Part shown: positions 1 to 12,560 of the stretch, one piece after another
Layout of the letters: each line of letters begins with the position of its first letter
Position numbering within the stretch: the stretch's first letter is position 1
Assembly: GCA_030734395.1 (NCBI GenBank)
Contig: JAUZTG010000034.1
Span: forward strand, 1,364,001-1,428,000
From: Sarocladium kiliense
Lineage: Eukaryota > Ascomycota > Sordariomycetes > Hypocreales > Sarocladiaceae
Direction of reading: 5' to 3'
Length of the DNA: 64,000 nt
Notes under the pieces: model-generated
Databases searched by the model: none
What the model was told of the DNA's origin: nothing
The model's input: only the letters and a program-made list of their open reading frames with translations
Translations under genes and position numbers: made by a program

Positions 1-647
1 TTAAGATGATCAACCCTTCGTTCCTTGAGGGCGGTGTTACCGGCATCTACATCGGCAGCTTTCTCCAGTCCGTCACTCCCAAGCTTGCCCTCGGTATGGA
101 GACTCTCTGGCAGCGCCCATCTCTCAGTCAGGGCCCTGAGTGCGTTACCTCTTACTGCGGTCGCTACAAGTCCAATGACTGGGTCGCTACGGCTCAGCTG
201 CAGGCGGCCACTGGTACTTTCAACACTTCCTACTGGAGGCGGCTGTCGGAGAAGGTCCAGGCTGGTGTTGATATGAGCCTTGGTCTTGTTCCGTCTGCTG
301 GCGGTCTTATGGGCGGCGGTCTTCAGAAGGAGGGTGTCACCACCATTGGCGCCAAGTATGATTTCCGAATGTCTACTTTCCGCGCTCAGGTCGACTCCAA
401 GGGCAAGCTCAGCTGCCTACTCGAGAAGCGCGTTGCTCCTCCGATCATGATGACCTTCGCTGCTGATATTGACCATTTCACTGTTCGTTAAACCCATTCA
501 CTCAAGTTGCATTGTGTGTGTACTGACTTTTACCTGTAGCAACAAGCGAAGCTCGGCCTCAGCGTCTCCATCGAGGGTGTTCCAGAGGAGCTCCAGGAGC
601 AGCAGGAGATGCTCGCAGCACAGCCCAGCCCCAATATCCCCTTCTAA
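1..647 (+). CDS. tom40: Tom40, mitochondrial outer-membrane import channel, 3' part
   Basis: Partial gene open at the left edge; exons <1-482 and 540-647, intron 483-539 (GTTCGT..TGTAG, phase 0). Tom40 is the beta-barrel pore of the TOM complex, through which nearly all nuclear-encoded mitochondrial proteins enter. The visible part is the C-terminal half of the barrel, with a porin_3-like stretch (KMINPSFLEG, YKSNDWVATAQLQ, GAKYDFRMSTFRAQVDS) and a terminal strand running into QQAKLGLSVSIEG. The protein ends SPNIPF. The join across the intron restores the conserved junction, so the splice is well supported. It converges on the deubiquitinase gene downstream. Family assignment is by recognised conserved sequence. 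Confidence 0.93.
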
Positions 648-1577
648 GGGCTGAGCTACGTGATCTCCTTCGGTTCTTTGGGAGATCCACTCGGATCCTT
701 CTGATCACATGGACGGACTGATCGGCCTAATACCCTCCCTACCGCTTCCGCCACCTGGATCTTTCGTCCTCGAAATACGCCTCATGTGTTACTATCAGGG
801 GGGGTTTTGACTCAACATATAAAACAACAACCCCGTGTACAATAACTTCCAACCCACTTTCTCCTCCATCTGTCTCATCATTTTTCTTGTTTTGTTTTCC
901 ACCTCTAAAGCATTTACTGGTTTGGGAGGCCCTTGGACGGTTTTTCTGACGGTTGCGCGGATGGCGGTGGGACAAAAAGAGGAGGGGGGAGTTCTCTCCA
1001 TGAATACCAACTAGGGGATTAGTTGTGTTCTTCTGCATAAGGGAGGAAGATTCGCTCCTTGAGCCCTTCCGCCTTTTGATGAGATAGAAAATAGGGAGAA
1101 ATCTTCATGTAACCTGTGTATGCTCGCCAGTCATGCGATGGTGATTCAAAATTGGCATGGTCATTCAATGCTACAATATGACCGGAATGGGAAGGCTTTA
1201 TGTTTGGCCAACCACCCTTCGTATTATCACAAAGATGCCCAAGTACAGTTTGGTGTGCAGCAATTATGATTACTTTCCGAACCGCTGGACAATGGAAACA
1301 TCATTCAGTCATGGCGTAACATAGAAAAGACTTGAAGGGTCTCTCGCCTCTGGAAGATTGCCCAAGTATCGTCGTCATAAACCTTGCGGCACCTGGGCCT
1401 TTTTCTGCTCGCGAGTCACTATAGGACTGAATCCCTCTGCAGACCAAGAACGCCGTGCTATGCATCCACTCAAAAGATCAGTGTGTTAACACCTTGTACT
1501 CCGACCAGCTCCTGCAATAGGAACAAGAAACATGACTGCCAAATTGCCGGTCGCCACAGGATGGAGGTGTCACGACC
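648..1577. other. Convergent intergenic region tom40 / USP
   Basis: About 930 bp between two convergent genes, so it should hold both 3' UTRs. Short open frames here have no recognisable protein character. I see no RNA gene, repeat or mobile element. Confidence 0.6.
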
Positions 1578-4476
1578 TCACATGACGAGGCACTCCCGCT
1601 CCGGTTGGGATGCCTGCTTTGCCTTCCGCTCTTTTGCATGCTTATCCCTGGACTTTCCTCTCTTGTGCTTCAACTCCTTTGATTCCTTAGAATCTTTGGG
1701 ATCCCTTTGCGGCTCTTCAAGCTTGACATGCCCAGACTTCTCTTTTCCAGCGGCATCATCAGTAGGCTCAGTGATCTCAGTCAAGTTATCCACACCTGTT
1801 GAAGATGCACCTGCGATGTCCAGCTTTGGCGGCTCCGTAAGTGGCTCTTTGCTGGTGCGCATCAAACCAGAAAGTCGACTCATAGTCAAACTCATCCGAT
1901 TGTCGCCAGACTGGCTTTCCGGACGACTAGTGCGTCCCATGGTGAAACGTGACGCAGCGCGCGACAGCCTGGAAGGTGTGACCTCGTCAGACGGGGAGAT
2001 CATGGGAGAGTGACCATCTGGCGTGATAGCTGGGGTAGCGACTGTGGAATCGGTAAAAATGATGCTCTGGCGGCGCGACTCGGGCGCGAGGGAGTTGGTA
2101 TATGAGAAACCGCCCGCCTCAAAGCTCTTTCGTGATCCACGATCAACGTCCAAAGATGCTCTAGCGCTGGCTGTTGCCACCCTGGTCCGACGAGCAGCTT
2201 CCGCAGCATCAAAGTACCCATTCTCTCTGATTGGAGCTTGATGACCGCCGTCGGGAGTAGTGACATCAAGGCTCACTCTGGCATCATTGTAAGATGGAGG
2301 CTCTGGCTCCGTACCCTGTGTCGATGGCGGCGCAACTTCAACCATAGGGACGATTTGGTAGAAGAGTAGGTAAGGCATATTCTCCTTAAAAGCCTTCTTG
2401 ATGTCGTCGACATAGGATACGCGGTTCTCTTCATTCAGGTCGTCAAACGTGACCCATTGAGCCTCCTCATAGTCTGGTGGCGGGTCAAAATCGTGTCTCC
2501 GGTTGTCAGTAAGTCTTTTCGGCGCAACTCTAGCGAATGCGTAGTAGTGGCCACTCTGCAGGTCTTGTCCTCGGTGGCAAATAACTGACTGCAGAACCAG
2601 CTTGTAGTCCGAGAACGCATTGACTTCTTCCTCGATCTTGGTCTCATCTTCTGCTAACATGAACCGCGGCAGACGCAGGCTGTCTGGAATGTCGATGAAA
2701 GTATCGCGACGGATCGGCTTGCCTTCAGAGTCCATACCGTATCGCTTCAAGCAAATACCCACAACGGGCCGCTGGTCAAAGTTGATTGCGACCTCGTTGT
2801 CGTTTTGCGGCTCATTACTAGCCAGAGCATGCCATGCTACAACAATGGTAAGCTAGAAATCTAGACGATGTGAATCACAAAGTACTTACGAATCAGCCGG
2901 AAGAATTGCCAAGCTGGAATGGTCACAGCCTTCACCACAGTTGATCCTGCTCGTTTTGCACGCTGCACCATCGTAGTGCTGTCCGTGTCAGTGGCCGTGG
3001 GCCGTCCCTGTTCATCAATCACCACGCGCTGGATCACGCTTGCGGATCTATGCCTAGTAGATGGCCGTTGTTGAAAGTCAGAAGACGTCGCAGTGGTGAC
3101 TGGCTGACTTAGAGCTCGCTCTTTGAGTAGGTGCTCCCTCATCAGCGGTGATTTGGCATTCTCGTCGCTATTGTCCTTGTCTTCCGAACAGTGATCCGAG
3201 TTGAACAACGTGCTCGAATCCGCTGAGGCTTCTGGCAGCGCCATTGGAGTCATGGCTACTGGTGAAGCACTCATCATAACGGATCCCTCGCTTGCGTCGG
3301 GACCCACCATTCGAATCGTGTTGCGCAGTGCTGTGGTAGGCGGCACTGGTGTGAGGGGCGTCAAGGTATCACCAGTCAATGACTTCTTGGCTACTTCACT
3401 GTCTCGAAGGACATCGACTCGGGTGTTGAAGTATTCTTCAAGGCAGTCTTCAAGCTTGATGCCCTTACCCTCCGTGTCCTCGGGGACGGCTAGATTGAGG
3501 AGACGCTCGTGCACAACTTTGGAGTCAGACTCATCTCGCTTTCCATGATGGAACAGATCGACTTGGAGTGGGAGCAGGGGCAGCTGAAGTGTTTCTGTCA
3601 AGAAAGCGAAAGCCTCTGACGTATCCTGCTGCTCAGTCAATCTTGCTTCTTCCCAACCACAGTCCGCGATCGCGTCTTGGATACGCCTAGTCTAATGTCT
3701 GTTAGTAGGAAGACTCGAATGTGTGTTGCTGTGAGGAGGTTATTTGTAACGTACTAGGTCGGTTTCGATAAGTTTTCCAGAACGCAGCATGTTTACCCAA
3801 ACACGTAGGAGCTGTACGAGCTTCTGTCTTGGATCTTCAGGCGGGAACTCATTTTTGAGCATGCATTCAAAGGAGTCCAGTCTGACAAACATGGAGAAGA
3901 GTAGGGCATCAAGATAGCAGGTAACTGCATGCCTGTTGACAGCACCCAGAAGGTGAACACTTGGATCATAGTTCACGAGAATGCCTGCCGAAGCTTTCTG
4001 TTCCATATCGATGAAGTCAGCAGCGCGCATGGCACTCCCTGACGCGAGGTTTGTCGCTAGTATGTCGCGAATATGGTCGTTCGATACGTCAATGATGTGT
4101 AGCTCCTTCAAGCGACGTTGAACCTGGTCGATCTAGAGCTCTATGGTTAGCTATTTGTATCTAATACATATGATTATATAATACTGGCCTGGAATGCTTC
4201 TTTCTCCTGTTCGCGCGAAGAATCGGCGGCCTCGTTGGCAGGCTGCTTGCCATTGTCGCGCTTAAAGATGGATCGAAGAGCTTCGGATGCGAAAGGGCGC
4301 TGGACAAAGACATGTAATTAGTATCGAGACCTATGGCATAGATCATAGATGATTGGATTCGCAAGGGGATGGCACGCAAGACTCACCTTGTCCGCCGGCG
4401 GCACAGATTTGCTACGATGGTGGCCATGAGACTTGTCGCCTTTGTCGCGAATGGTCAGGAATCGGCGCGAAAGCAT
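1578..4476 (-). CDS. USP-family (C19) ubiquitin-specific protease with C-terminal CaaX box
   Basis: Five exons on the minus strand: 4476-4387, 4299-4189, 4132-3755, 3691-2890, 2836-1578; 879 aa. It is a cysteine protease that removes ubiquitin from proteins. The Cys box is VTCYLDALLFSMF with the likely nucleophile Cys139. The His box is LQSGHYYAF with catalytic His557, followed by WVTFDDLNEENRV and a YLLFYQ end of the catalytic fold. A long, probably disordered, Ser/Thr-rich insert (about residues 230-430) splits the catalytic domain, and a disordered tail follows. The last residues are Lys/Arg-rich and end CLVM, a CaaX prenylation box. The start was chosen because it opens a 30-codon exon (MLSRRFLTIRDKGDK) ending at a good GTGAGT donor. 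Intron 2 needs a GC donor (GCCAGT at 4188-4183), the one weak splice. The family is certain; the exact orthologue is not. Confidence 0.88.
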
Positions 4477-6010
4477 GGTGGCTGGTCGTGTCGGGCGCCG
4501 GGCTCCTGGAGGATAGCGACGCCCGCAACTGTCGACGAAGAGTGCAATATCACACCAGAGGCAACATGGCAGAGCAAAGCGCCTTCGGAATGTAGAAGTT
4601 TGTCTAAAAGAGGTCGCGATCTCGCTGGCGTCTGTGAGGGAGGGGGATGGCGGGGTTGAGGGCGAGGGTGGCGGCGGTGGTGGGAGGCGCTGGAGGGAGT
4701 CACCTCAGGCTTCCGAGTTGGAGTAGGGGTCGTTTTGGGGGATGGCAGGAGGATGCCTTGGCGTGATGGGATGACGCAGTGCCACAATTGACAAGGCCGA
4801 TCTGACAAGACTGAATTAAGCCGGGGCTCATAAGAATGGCGAGAAATTGAGATGAGTGGATGGCTGGCAAGCTGACCTGGTGGATCGGAGGCTGAAGGAT
4901 AATAGGCAATCTATCGTTCAACCAGGCACTGATGCAGCCCGAGACGTCACTTGCTGCGTATAATGCAGGCCATCGGAGAAACCCTGGCGCCTCCAACACT
5001 GATGAGGCAGCGAAGTAGGGATATTTTGGGTTTGGCCATAGGACTGACTCTAGCGATCTCAAGGTGACTTTTTGTCCACTCAAAGTGTCAGGAGTAGTGA
5101 TACAGACTACCACGACCAGCACAGACACTCAGACCCTGAAGCCCTTGGATCAGGGTCCTCGTTTCCGATGCGCCACGGCGGCGTCAACCTTAATGCGCTC
5201 AGGAGGCAACGCTCAGTGGCTGGCCAGAGCCCAGGCTGTCTTAGTCAAAAGTGAGACATGCTTGGGATCGACTTTATTTCCAGAACACTTAGGCGGTGGT
5301 GGAGATGTTTCTCCGCATTTCATCGTGCTGACCAGCCCAAGCCCAGGTACAATATGCTTACTGGACTATGATCCTGACTGCACTTAATTGACCAAGTGTA
5401 AGTAGAATAAAAGCTGAGTCTGCCATAGTAGCCTTGAGTGGCCTGAGGTACCGTAGCCCCTGTCATGACCGATGACGTAAGCTACCTCCCATCCCGGCGC
5501 TGCACCTTATCTCGCGCCTCCCTCGCTGAGATCTGTAGAATGCAGGAACCTCTCCCAGAAACAGGAGGGTGCAACCCATCCCTGCGGTATCGGCCGTTCC
5601 AGGCATCGACCTGCAAGGCTGCCCACGCCTGACACCAGCACAGGCACCACCATCAACCAGTATCATCAAATAGCCACGTCTCACAACACGACGCCGATTG
5701 CGTACACCTTGAATACCGTACCTAAGGCAAGGCAACGTAAGGTGAGATGACATCCAACATTTCGCTGCCATGTGCCGGTCATCTCCCTGCCTGCTTCGGC
5801 CACACCCGTCTTTCCACTCCACTTGTTCAAGGCACTCTCATTCCAGTGCCGGCACGAGCGACTACGGCATGGCATTGTCATAGATCCCATATTGTATCAT
5901 ACCCAAATCCGTATTTGCAGAAACAGACTGTCGCTAAAGTACTTTGACCTGGAAGCAACCGAGGTTCGGCTTCTTGTAGATTGGCCATGAGCAAGACAAA
6001 ATATGCTGCC
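4477..6010. other. Intergenic, USP promoter and SAT4 3' flank
   Basis: About 1.5 kb upstream of the deubiquitinase and downstream of the SAT4 gene. The open frames on both strands have low-complexity, uneven composition and no family signature. Nothing further is supported. Confidence 0.5.
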
Positions 6011-7333
6011 TTATGCCCTGGACCGCTCTGATCGAAGGCTTTCCGCCGTATTTGTCTCTACCACAAACGTGTAGTCTGCCCTGATTCCCTTCTGATCATC
6101 GCGGGAGCTCAACAGCTTCCCTTCGTCCTCCAATCGTTCCCACTTGTCTTCAGGCCGTCCTTTGACCGTGGTCAGGCTAAAGCCAACATCTGTCGGGTTG
6201 CGGAACCGGTCGCGCGTCGATTCAGCAGGCTTGGATCCGAACCGAAGCGTACTGCCTCCACTTGCTCCATTCTCGGCGCTGCTACCAGCTCCTCGTATGA
6301 CTCGGCGAAGGGATGGGATGGACGAGGTAATGCAGCCGATGCCTGTCTCGATATTTGAACAAAGCATCGTATGAGCGATCCAGACTAGAGTGAGCAAGCA
6401 CCGCGGTCAGTCCCATGCCTCCGAGTTGAAGCCTTATCAGGTAGGTAGGTCGACTTACATTGCAGGTCTGTTCCCTTCTCGAATCGGTTGACGTAGGGGA
6501 TGCGAACAATCGTGATGATTGATGCCCTGGTCATCAGTGTCAGACAAGCACGATCAGAATGGAGGGGCCTACTTACAGTGAAGCGAAAGACAAGAGCCCA
6601 AACACTTGCAGTTTCGTCTGTGTCTTCATTTGCGTGTTCCATAAAATCCAGCCGGGCAAGATTGCGAGTGCCAGGTCTGTCACAATTGTAGAGCTCGTGG
6701 CGACATGTCCGATGGCCACAAAGGTGCTGACCGGCGCACATTCGCCTTGTCCGCTTAGGATGAGATCGATCCTCCACATTGCTTCCGTCGGACGGCAATA
6801 CAGCAGGGTTCCAATGAAAGTTACGAAGAATGATGCCCAGGTCAGAGCGAGAAGCACATATACCGAAATACGCAACCCCTTCCGGGTGCTGGCAATCCGC
6901 ATGATGGTCAAGCAGATTGATGATTTGACAAGTGCCAACGCCATCACGTACTGCAGGATCCAGATGACATACCACTTCATGCTGTTCTCAGCCATCCATG
7001 CGTTCAGGCCAGCCTGTCGCGTGCCAACGCCAATGAGGCACGCATATATGGCTGTACCAGTGACTGATGCATACACCACCTGTTGCACTGCAGTTAGAGA
7101 GCTGGTCAAGCTATTGAGCCGGAAATTGGAAGATTTCTCACCGTTCCCGCTGCCATGAGGCCATCATCCCACCCAAAGACCCGGCCAGCGAAGCGGCTCA
7201 TACATCTAATCGCCACCAAGACGGCCGAAAAGATGAAGAAAACCGCTGAAACGATAACGATAGCCAACGGCAGATTCTTCAGCGGAAGACTTCGATCATT
7301 CGGGTCGACGAGAGCCACTTCTGTGGTATCCAT
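6011..7333 (-). CDS. SAT4/Pth11-like seven-transmembrane protein
   Basis: Four exons: 7333-7142, 7079-6577, 6526-6459, 6384-6011; 378 aa. It belongs to the fungal rhodopsin/SAT4 domain family, plasma-membrane proteins related to the Pth11-type GPCR-like receptors. Visible marks are an N-terminal membrane segment (LAIVIVSAVFFIFSAVLVAI), the FGWDDGLM motif after it, a run of further hydrophobic helices, the extracellular cysteine pair LLYCRP and GQGECAP, and a hydrophilic C-terminal tail of about 100 residues. All introns have GT-AG ends and keep frame. The ligand is unknown. Most members have no assigned function, so calling it a receptor is inference from the family. Confidence 0.88.
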
Positions 7334-9782
7334 CTTGTCTTTTAAGATCCTAGCCACGGTCTGGGACACTGAATCAGAGACAAGTTGATGGAAGACGATA
7401 AGAAGAGGAGGAAGGGTTTGTCGTCTTTGGTCGCCTCCTCTTCATTCGATCGAAAGAGGATCTCGAGAGGCTGACCTAGGTGTCCAGGATATATGACTGT
7501 CTTCCAAACGGCAAAAGTGGGAACCAGTGTGGCTTTCGCACCCACATGCGGGTATGCAGGGTCATCCTTGTTTACGAACACCCTCGTCTCAGAGAAGGGC
7601 GTGATAGGAGCCACTCCGAAGGAGACCGGGTGCCGGCGTCATGGGATGCCGGGCAATGCCAAGTTTGCCTCTTTTAACGAGGTCTTCAGTCGAAAACACC
7701 AGGTTTGACGGTCCAACTCCAGTCTAAGTTACCGCTATCAGGATTACAGAGAGCTGCCTAATAGCGTAGCTCATGATCGTCTTGTCTCGCACAGACACTC
7801 GAATCTCGGCCACCAGCAAGGCGATGAGCGAGAGACTGTGCCGTTGCCTTAAGAGGGCTAAGTTCAACAGGGGATGGTTCGACTGGCGGCGCAGACAAAA
7901 CCCAGGGGCAAGCCCTCCCCGCCTTGGCTCAGCAGATAGGAGGGCTTCCAACTGTCGATCCCGAGCCGGGAGGGTGCCTCGGCAGACTCGATCAGAGAAG
8001 GTAAGATTCCTCGTGATGTATGATCGCGGCGCCGTTGGAACTGGAGACGGAAGAAACAGATGCTTGCTATACACTGATCGTTGTCTCGAAAAGTTGTCTG
8101 ATCTAGAACTTACGCATTCGTCTCTTGATTGGGAGCATATGATGAAGAACACTACAACGGTGATGTCCGTGAGCTGGATCGATCGAACCAATCCTGGACC
8201 AACACTGCTGCTGAGGAACCATGGCCACCTAGCGGGAAAGCCGCCACATGGACTCCACGAGCTCAGAACAGCCTGAAGAAAACAGAACAATGTGTTACTA
8301 CTGAAACACCGGACATCCAGCCTTCGGTTCTCTGTGGATACAGTGCATACGTGTGGGTTCAGGTCCAAGGACAAGGACAAGTGCCAAAGATACATCCACA
8401 TCGAGAGCGCTATTGACAACGTCTGTGGATAAAGACTTCTGCAACCCTGTCCATGTCTCCGGTATGATGTCCCAGTTCTCGATAGCAACAGCAACAGCCT
8501 TGGTGGATCCGAGATTGTCAACGCAATGCTACCGGGGAAGTCCAGGCGTGGAGGCGAATCCTGGCGAGCGGCATGTGGCGCCCGGGAGATTCGGCTTGAA
8601 CACTCTTCTTGAGCAAGCTTTTCTCTCCCTTGGGACAACAAGGAGGAAGGAGGAGCCAGGGGCGACTTCGACCAGATTGTAATGGGGCTTGACATATCTG
8701 CCCTGGTTTGGAAGAGCATCACTCCTTTACGGTTATCGTATTTTCCGAGTCTGGGTTGAAGATGCCACAGGGAACTATAAAACGACATGTGCTATGGCAG
8801 TGACCTTCCAGGGACTTAGAAAATAACGAGTCCTTACAGCACGGACCCGGCAGATCTAAACTATCTCGGTTTTGGCATTCTCTTCACCACGCTTTGACCA
8901 ATGTTCTGGCAGACAAGACGCGGCGTCTCACAGACCACGCTTCGAAGGAGCTGACATTTGCCCTGAAGTGCGTGTCTGGAAACTGTCACCTATCCACTCA
9001 AGCGTATGTTTGGCCAGCGAAATCTCTTACATGCTAATCACGCACTGCGGGCACAGGCTTCCTTGGAAGCGGAGGTCAGCTGCATTTCACGATGTCATGA
9101 ACCCTGCGCAAAACCCGCTTTCCAGTTGACTACTGACTGGTATTGACAGGGGTCTTATGCTGAGATCTCTGCTTGGATCGACTTGGCGGCGGGCTTCGAC
9201 GGCTTCCCGTACTTCGCTGAGAATCTTATTTGAAGCTGTACGACGCTGCTAGGGAGCTGTGAACTGCCCTGCTGCGGTTTCCTTCATGGAGCTGGGAGGC
9301 ACTTGAGTGAAGTCGAATGAACCCGCCAAACCCAGCCAGACAAAACCGTTACAGACATGTGCCCTGTTTCTGTGGAGTAAACTGGGTACCAAAATAGCAA
9401 GACCTTCACTCGCGAATTACATTGCGAAGAATTGGTATCCGCTCACACTGGGGACCCTAGTTTTAAAGTCGATTCGCGAACCAGGCTACTTTCTTGCTGT
9501 TGCCGCGCTGCATGCCGCCCTGTCCGGCAATCCGGCCGACGATCGGTAGGTTCACCATAGTTGCCTGTACCCTGACAATATGAAAGGAAGGAGCGTCAAA
9601 TACATAGGGAGACCAGAGATCAAATCAAGAGGTGTCCGGACGCTGGAAATAAGCAAAGCGCTGAGCTGCCGTGTATGCTGTGTATGGTGATGAAGCCGTC
9701 ATGTGTCGGGTAGAGATCAATCGTGTGGCTCCCACCAACCTTTCCCAGCACTCTAACCGCTGTGATATCCTGACTCGTCCCT
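7334..9782. other. Intergenic 2.4 kb with possible gene relic
   Basis: No intact gene is recognised. The 354-codon minus frame at about 7.7-8.8 kb and the plus frame overlapping it are compositionally odd and match nothing. The first few hundred bases upstream of 7333 should be the SAT4 promoter. At 8875-9290 short protein-like pieces suggest a decayed gene, listed separately. Confidence 0.5.
8875..9290 (+). pseudogene. Possible decayed coding remnant, family unknown
   Basis: Two stretches on the plus strand read like protein. One, around 8885-9003, gives HHALTNVLADKTRRLT and then SKELTFALKCVSGN. The other, around 9150-9225, gives SYAEISAWIDLAAGFDGF and then PYFAENL. A one-base shift then continues as LKLYDAAREL before stops. 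No start, stop or splice pattern joins them cleanly. This is what an inactivated gene would look like, but chance cannot be excluded and I do not recognise the family. Confidence 0.22.
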
Positions 9783-11576
9783 TTACTCGATCGTCACCCT
9801 GACACCCTCAGTCCCTTTCTTGGCCATTGGAACAAACATATCGTGGTCGTAACGCACGTCTATCTCGGTTGTCTCAAATAGCTTCATTTCGGGAAGCACT
9901 CTCAATGCAAGAGCAGAGAGAACGAGGTGCAATTCGCAAAGCGCCAAGCTACAAATATGTCAGCAAAGCGACAAGCACGAGGTCGAAGATCCGCGTTGAC
10001 TTACTTCATGCCGATGCAGGCTCGGCTTCCCTTGGAAAAGGCCATCATCCCCTTCTCGACATCCTTCCTACGCTCGTTGTTCTCATCCAACCAGCGCTCG
10101 GGAATGAAAGAATCCGAGTCGGGGAATACGCTCTCGTCATGGTGCGTCAAAGCAGCCGACATGCCAATTGCATAGCCTCGCGGGATTACATACTCCACTG
10201 ACTTCTTGTTCCATTCGCCACGGTACAGCAAGCTCTCCTGTGTCGGCACTCTCGCAGTGCGAGCAGACACGCCATATGACAATCGCAGACCTTCCTGGAG
10301 AACGGCTCCTAGGTATGGGAGCTTCTCGAGCGTGGTCCATGCAGGAAGGTGGAGAGGGTCATCAATAGCTTCGTTGAGCTCCTTGCGCAGCTTAGCCAGC
10401 AGCTCGGGCTTGGTGAGAAGGTGGTAAGTGATCACAGCGAGTGCCCAGCTGGTAGTTTCCGTGCCAGCACCCACAACAGCAGTGGCCTCGTCGGCAAGGC
10501 GCTGAGGCTGCTTCTCGTGGGCTTCGAGATCCGACTCGAGGAGCGAGCCAAAGACAGTGGGTCGCTCATACCGAATGCCTGCATCCATGTCGGCTTTTGT
10601 CTTTCTTACTCTGCTGGGGATGTCAATTTTCAGCGTGCGGATGAGAAGGCCGATGTCTTCGGGCAAGTAGTCCACGAGCCTAAGAGGTGTCAGTTCGAAA
10701 TTGACGGTTTCGGACCGTGTCAGGAAAAACTCACCACTCTCCGACAACGGCAAAGCTCTTGAGGAATGGGAAGAAACGGAACATGAACACAGGTCGAAGG
10801 ATGGACGCCGTAGGCTCGCGGAAGTTTGGGTACCAGCCTTCCTGATCCAAGAAGCCCAGTCTCTCACCGAAGCAGTATCCAGAGATAGCGTCCGAGGTGA
10901 AACAACTGTAAGCCATAGTCACATCGAAAGGACCCTTGCCAGACTGTCGGAGGAGCTTATCACACAGTTGCTGGACCAACTCCTGGATGTCATCCTCGAG
11001 ACGTGCGATCATGCCTCGTGAGAAGAACTTGGCCAACTCAACACGACGGATCTTGTGAAGATCGTGGTCCATAGTTCCGAAACCAGCTTGTCCCAAGCTA
11101 TCACAGGTGAGCTTCCGAGACGGGAACCGAAGTAGACAAACAACTTACGCTGAGCCGTTGATTTGATGACGAGGCTTGTCGCGCTTGCGACCGCCCACAG
11201 CGAAGATCTCATCCACGAAGCCAACATCATTGCAATGAATCTCATGAGGATTGATGCGCACAATGGGGCCTACACCGGTCAGCTAATGCGGACGATGAAG
11301 TTCTAGTTGTCAAGGCTCACCATATTGCTCATGCCATTTCCGAATTTGTCCTGTGTACCGTCCGAACAGAATCACATCGTGATAGAACTCCGGCCAGTAT
11401 GTCGCTGCAGCAAGTTTCGGTCCGGGGATATGACTGAGAGGGTGGAGAGGTGAGATGTTGTACAGAGCCTGGAGAACTTTGAAGGACAGCCAACCGCTGG
11501 CCAGAAGCAAGGCGTTATGGGCTGTGCACAGGGAAGAGACACTTTCGAGAAGCGGTGTTCCCGTTGAAGCTGACAT
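9783..11576 (-). CDS. Cytochrome P450 monooxygenase
   Basis: Five exons: 11576-11321, 11269-11149, 11097-10735, 10679-10005, 9948-9783; 526 aa, normal for a microsomal P450. An N-terminal hydrophobic anchor (NALLLASGWLSFKVL) is followed by the proline-rich hinge SHIPGPK. The I-helix oxygen-binding motif is AGTETT (318-323), ExxR is EGLR, the PERF region is FIPERW, and the haem loop is FSKGSRACIG with the haem-ligand Cys468. It resembles fungal CYPs in the group that includes trichodiene-oxygenase-like enzymes, but the substrate cannot be told. No biosynthetic core gene is adjacent, so it stands alone here. The start at MSASTG was chosen because it places the anchor correctly; an upstream in-frame start at 11645 is possible. 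Confidence 0.9.
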
Positions 11577-12560
11577 CTTCGCTACGTTTGTTATGTGTTC
11601 AACACGGATGATCAGACATGGGAAGAAGGAGGGAAAGGAATACACACGACACCCCAGGGTCTATGTACATTTGCAGTGCTTCAATAGGCTAGCCAACCAT
11701 ACAATCCCGGTTGAAAAGCAGGCATGCCTGGTCTGCACGTCGACAGTTGCTCGGCGCTGGGTCCGCGCCGGCCGCATAATCTGTGTATATCCGCTGTCTA
11801 AAAACGGGGGTGACGGGGGAATTTGACCCTCCCCGAGGTCTTGATGAAAGGAGTGGATGGAGGGGTCCGCATGTACGCAACGGCCACTAAACTGGGACAG
11901 GCACCTCTCTCGAACCCTTGGCAGACTGGAAAAGTCGGCGTTTGGACGAACAAGGGGCAATATGCCTCTTGAGGGACTCTACGCGATGATGAGAACGGGC
12001 AAGCCCCTGAACTGGTGAGCTAAGAGATCCACTGCCAACGGCTGTTTCGCCTTCAGTGGGGTTGGAGGACTGCTGGTGGCGATGCGAAAAGGTCGACTTT
12101 AGGTTTAAAGCATGTTTTCCAAGAGACCGAAGAGGCATGTGAATCGCGGGAGCTTACGCAGGCCATGGATTCCAGATTCAGAACCGCCTTATACGAGCTA
12201 AAGGCATTGAGACCAAGGATGAGGATGCCTGCCATGCGTTGCAGAGTCCAGATTGCCTTCGACATTGCGTAAAATCGTATCATACGCAACATGTCAGTAA
12301 GCCACGACCTTGAATTATCCAATGACAAATTTTGTCAAACGGCTCGCCAATCCTCCCACAATTATAATGGCATACCACTTGGGGATGTTGCTCGAATACG
12401 AAGTGCAGGGTAGCTACACCGCCACAGTTTTCTTCCCAAGCCACACATAGCTCCTGACACTAGCCACAATTAGCTGGTGTTGGAAATTTCCATCCACGCG
12501 ATCAGGGTGTTGAACATCACCAGACCTGCGCGAACATTCATCCGCCCAGCGCAACTCACA
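11577..12560. other. Divergent intergenic region P450 / uL5m
   Basis: About 980 bp shared by two divergent genes. A minus-strand frame near 12050-12300 contains a hydrophobic stretch (RMAGILILGLNAFSSYKAVL), but no splice-consistent gene could be built around it. It should hold both promoters. Confidence 0.5.

Noticed and set aside
7724..8788. Long minus-strand frame of 354 codons
   Set aside because: Composition is Ser/Leu/Arg-rich without domains, signal or splice context, and a similarly long plus-strand frame overlaps it; typical of chance frames in GC-balanced DNA.
12053..12328. Minus frame with a hydrophobic stretch upstream of uL5m
   Set aside because: No splice-consistent extension and no family; probably promoter DNA of the divergent P450/uL5m pair.
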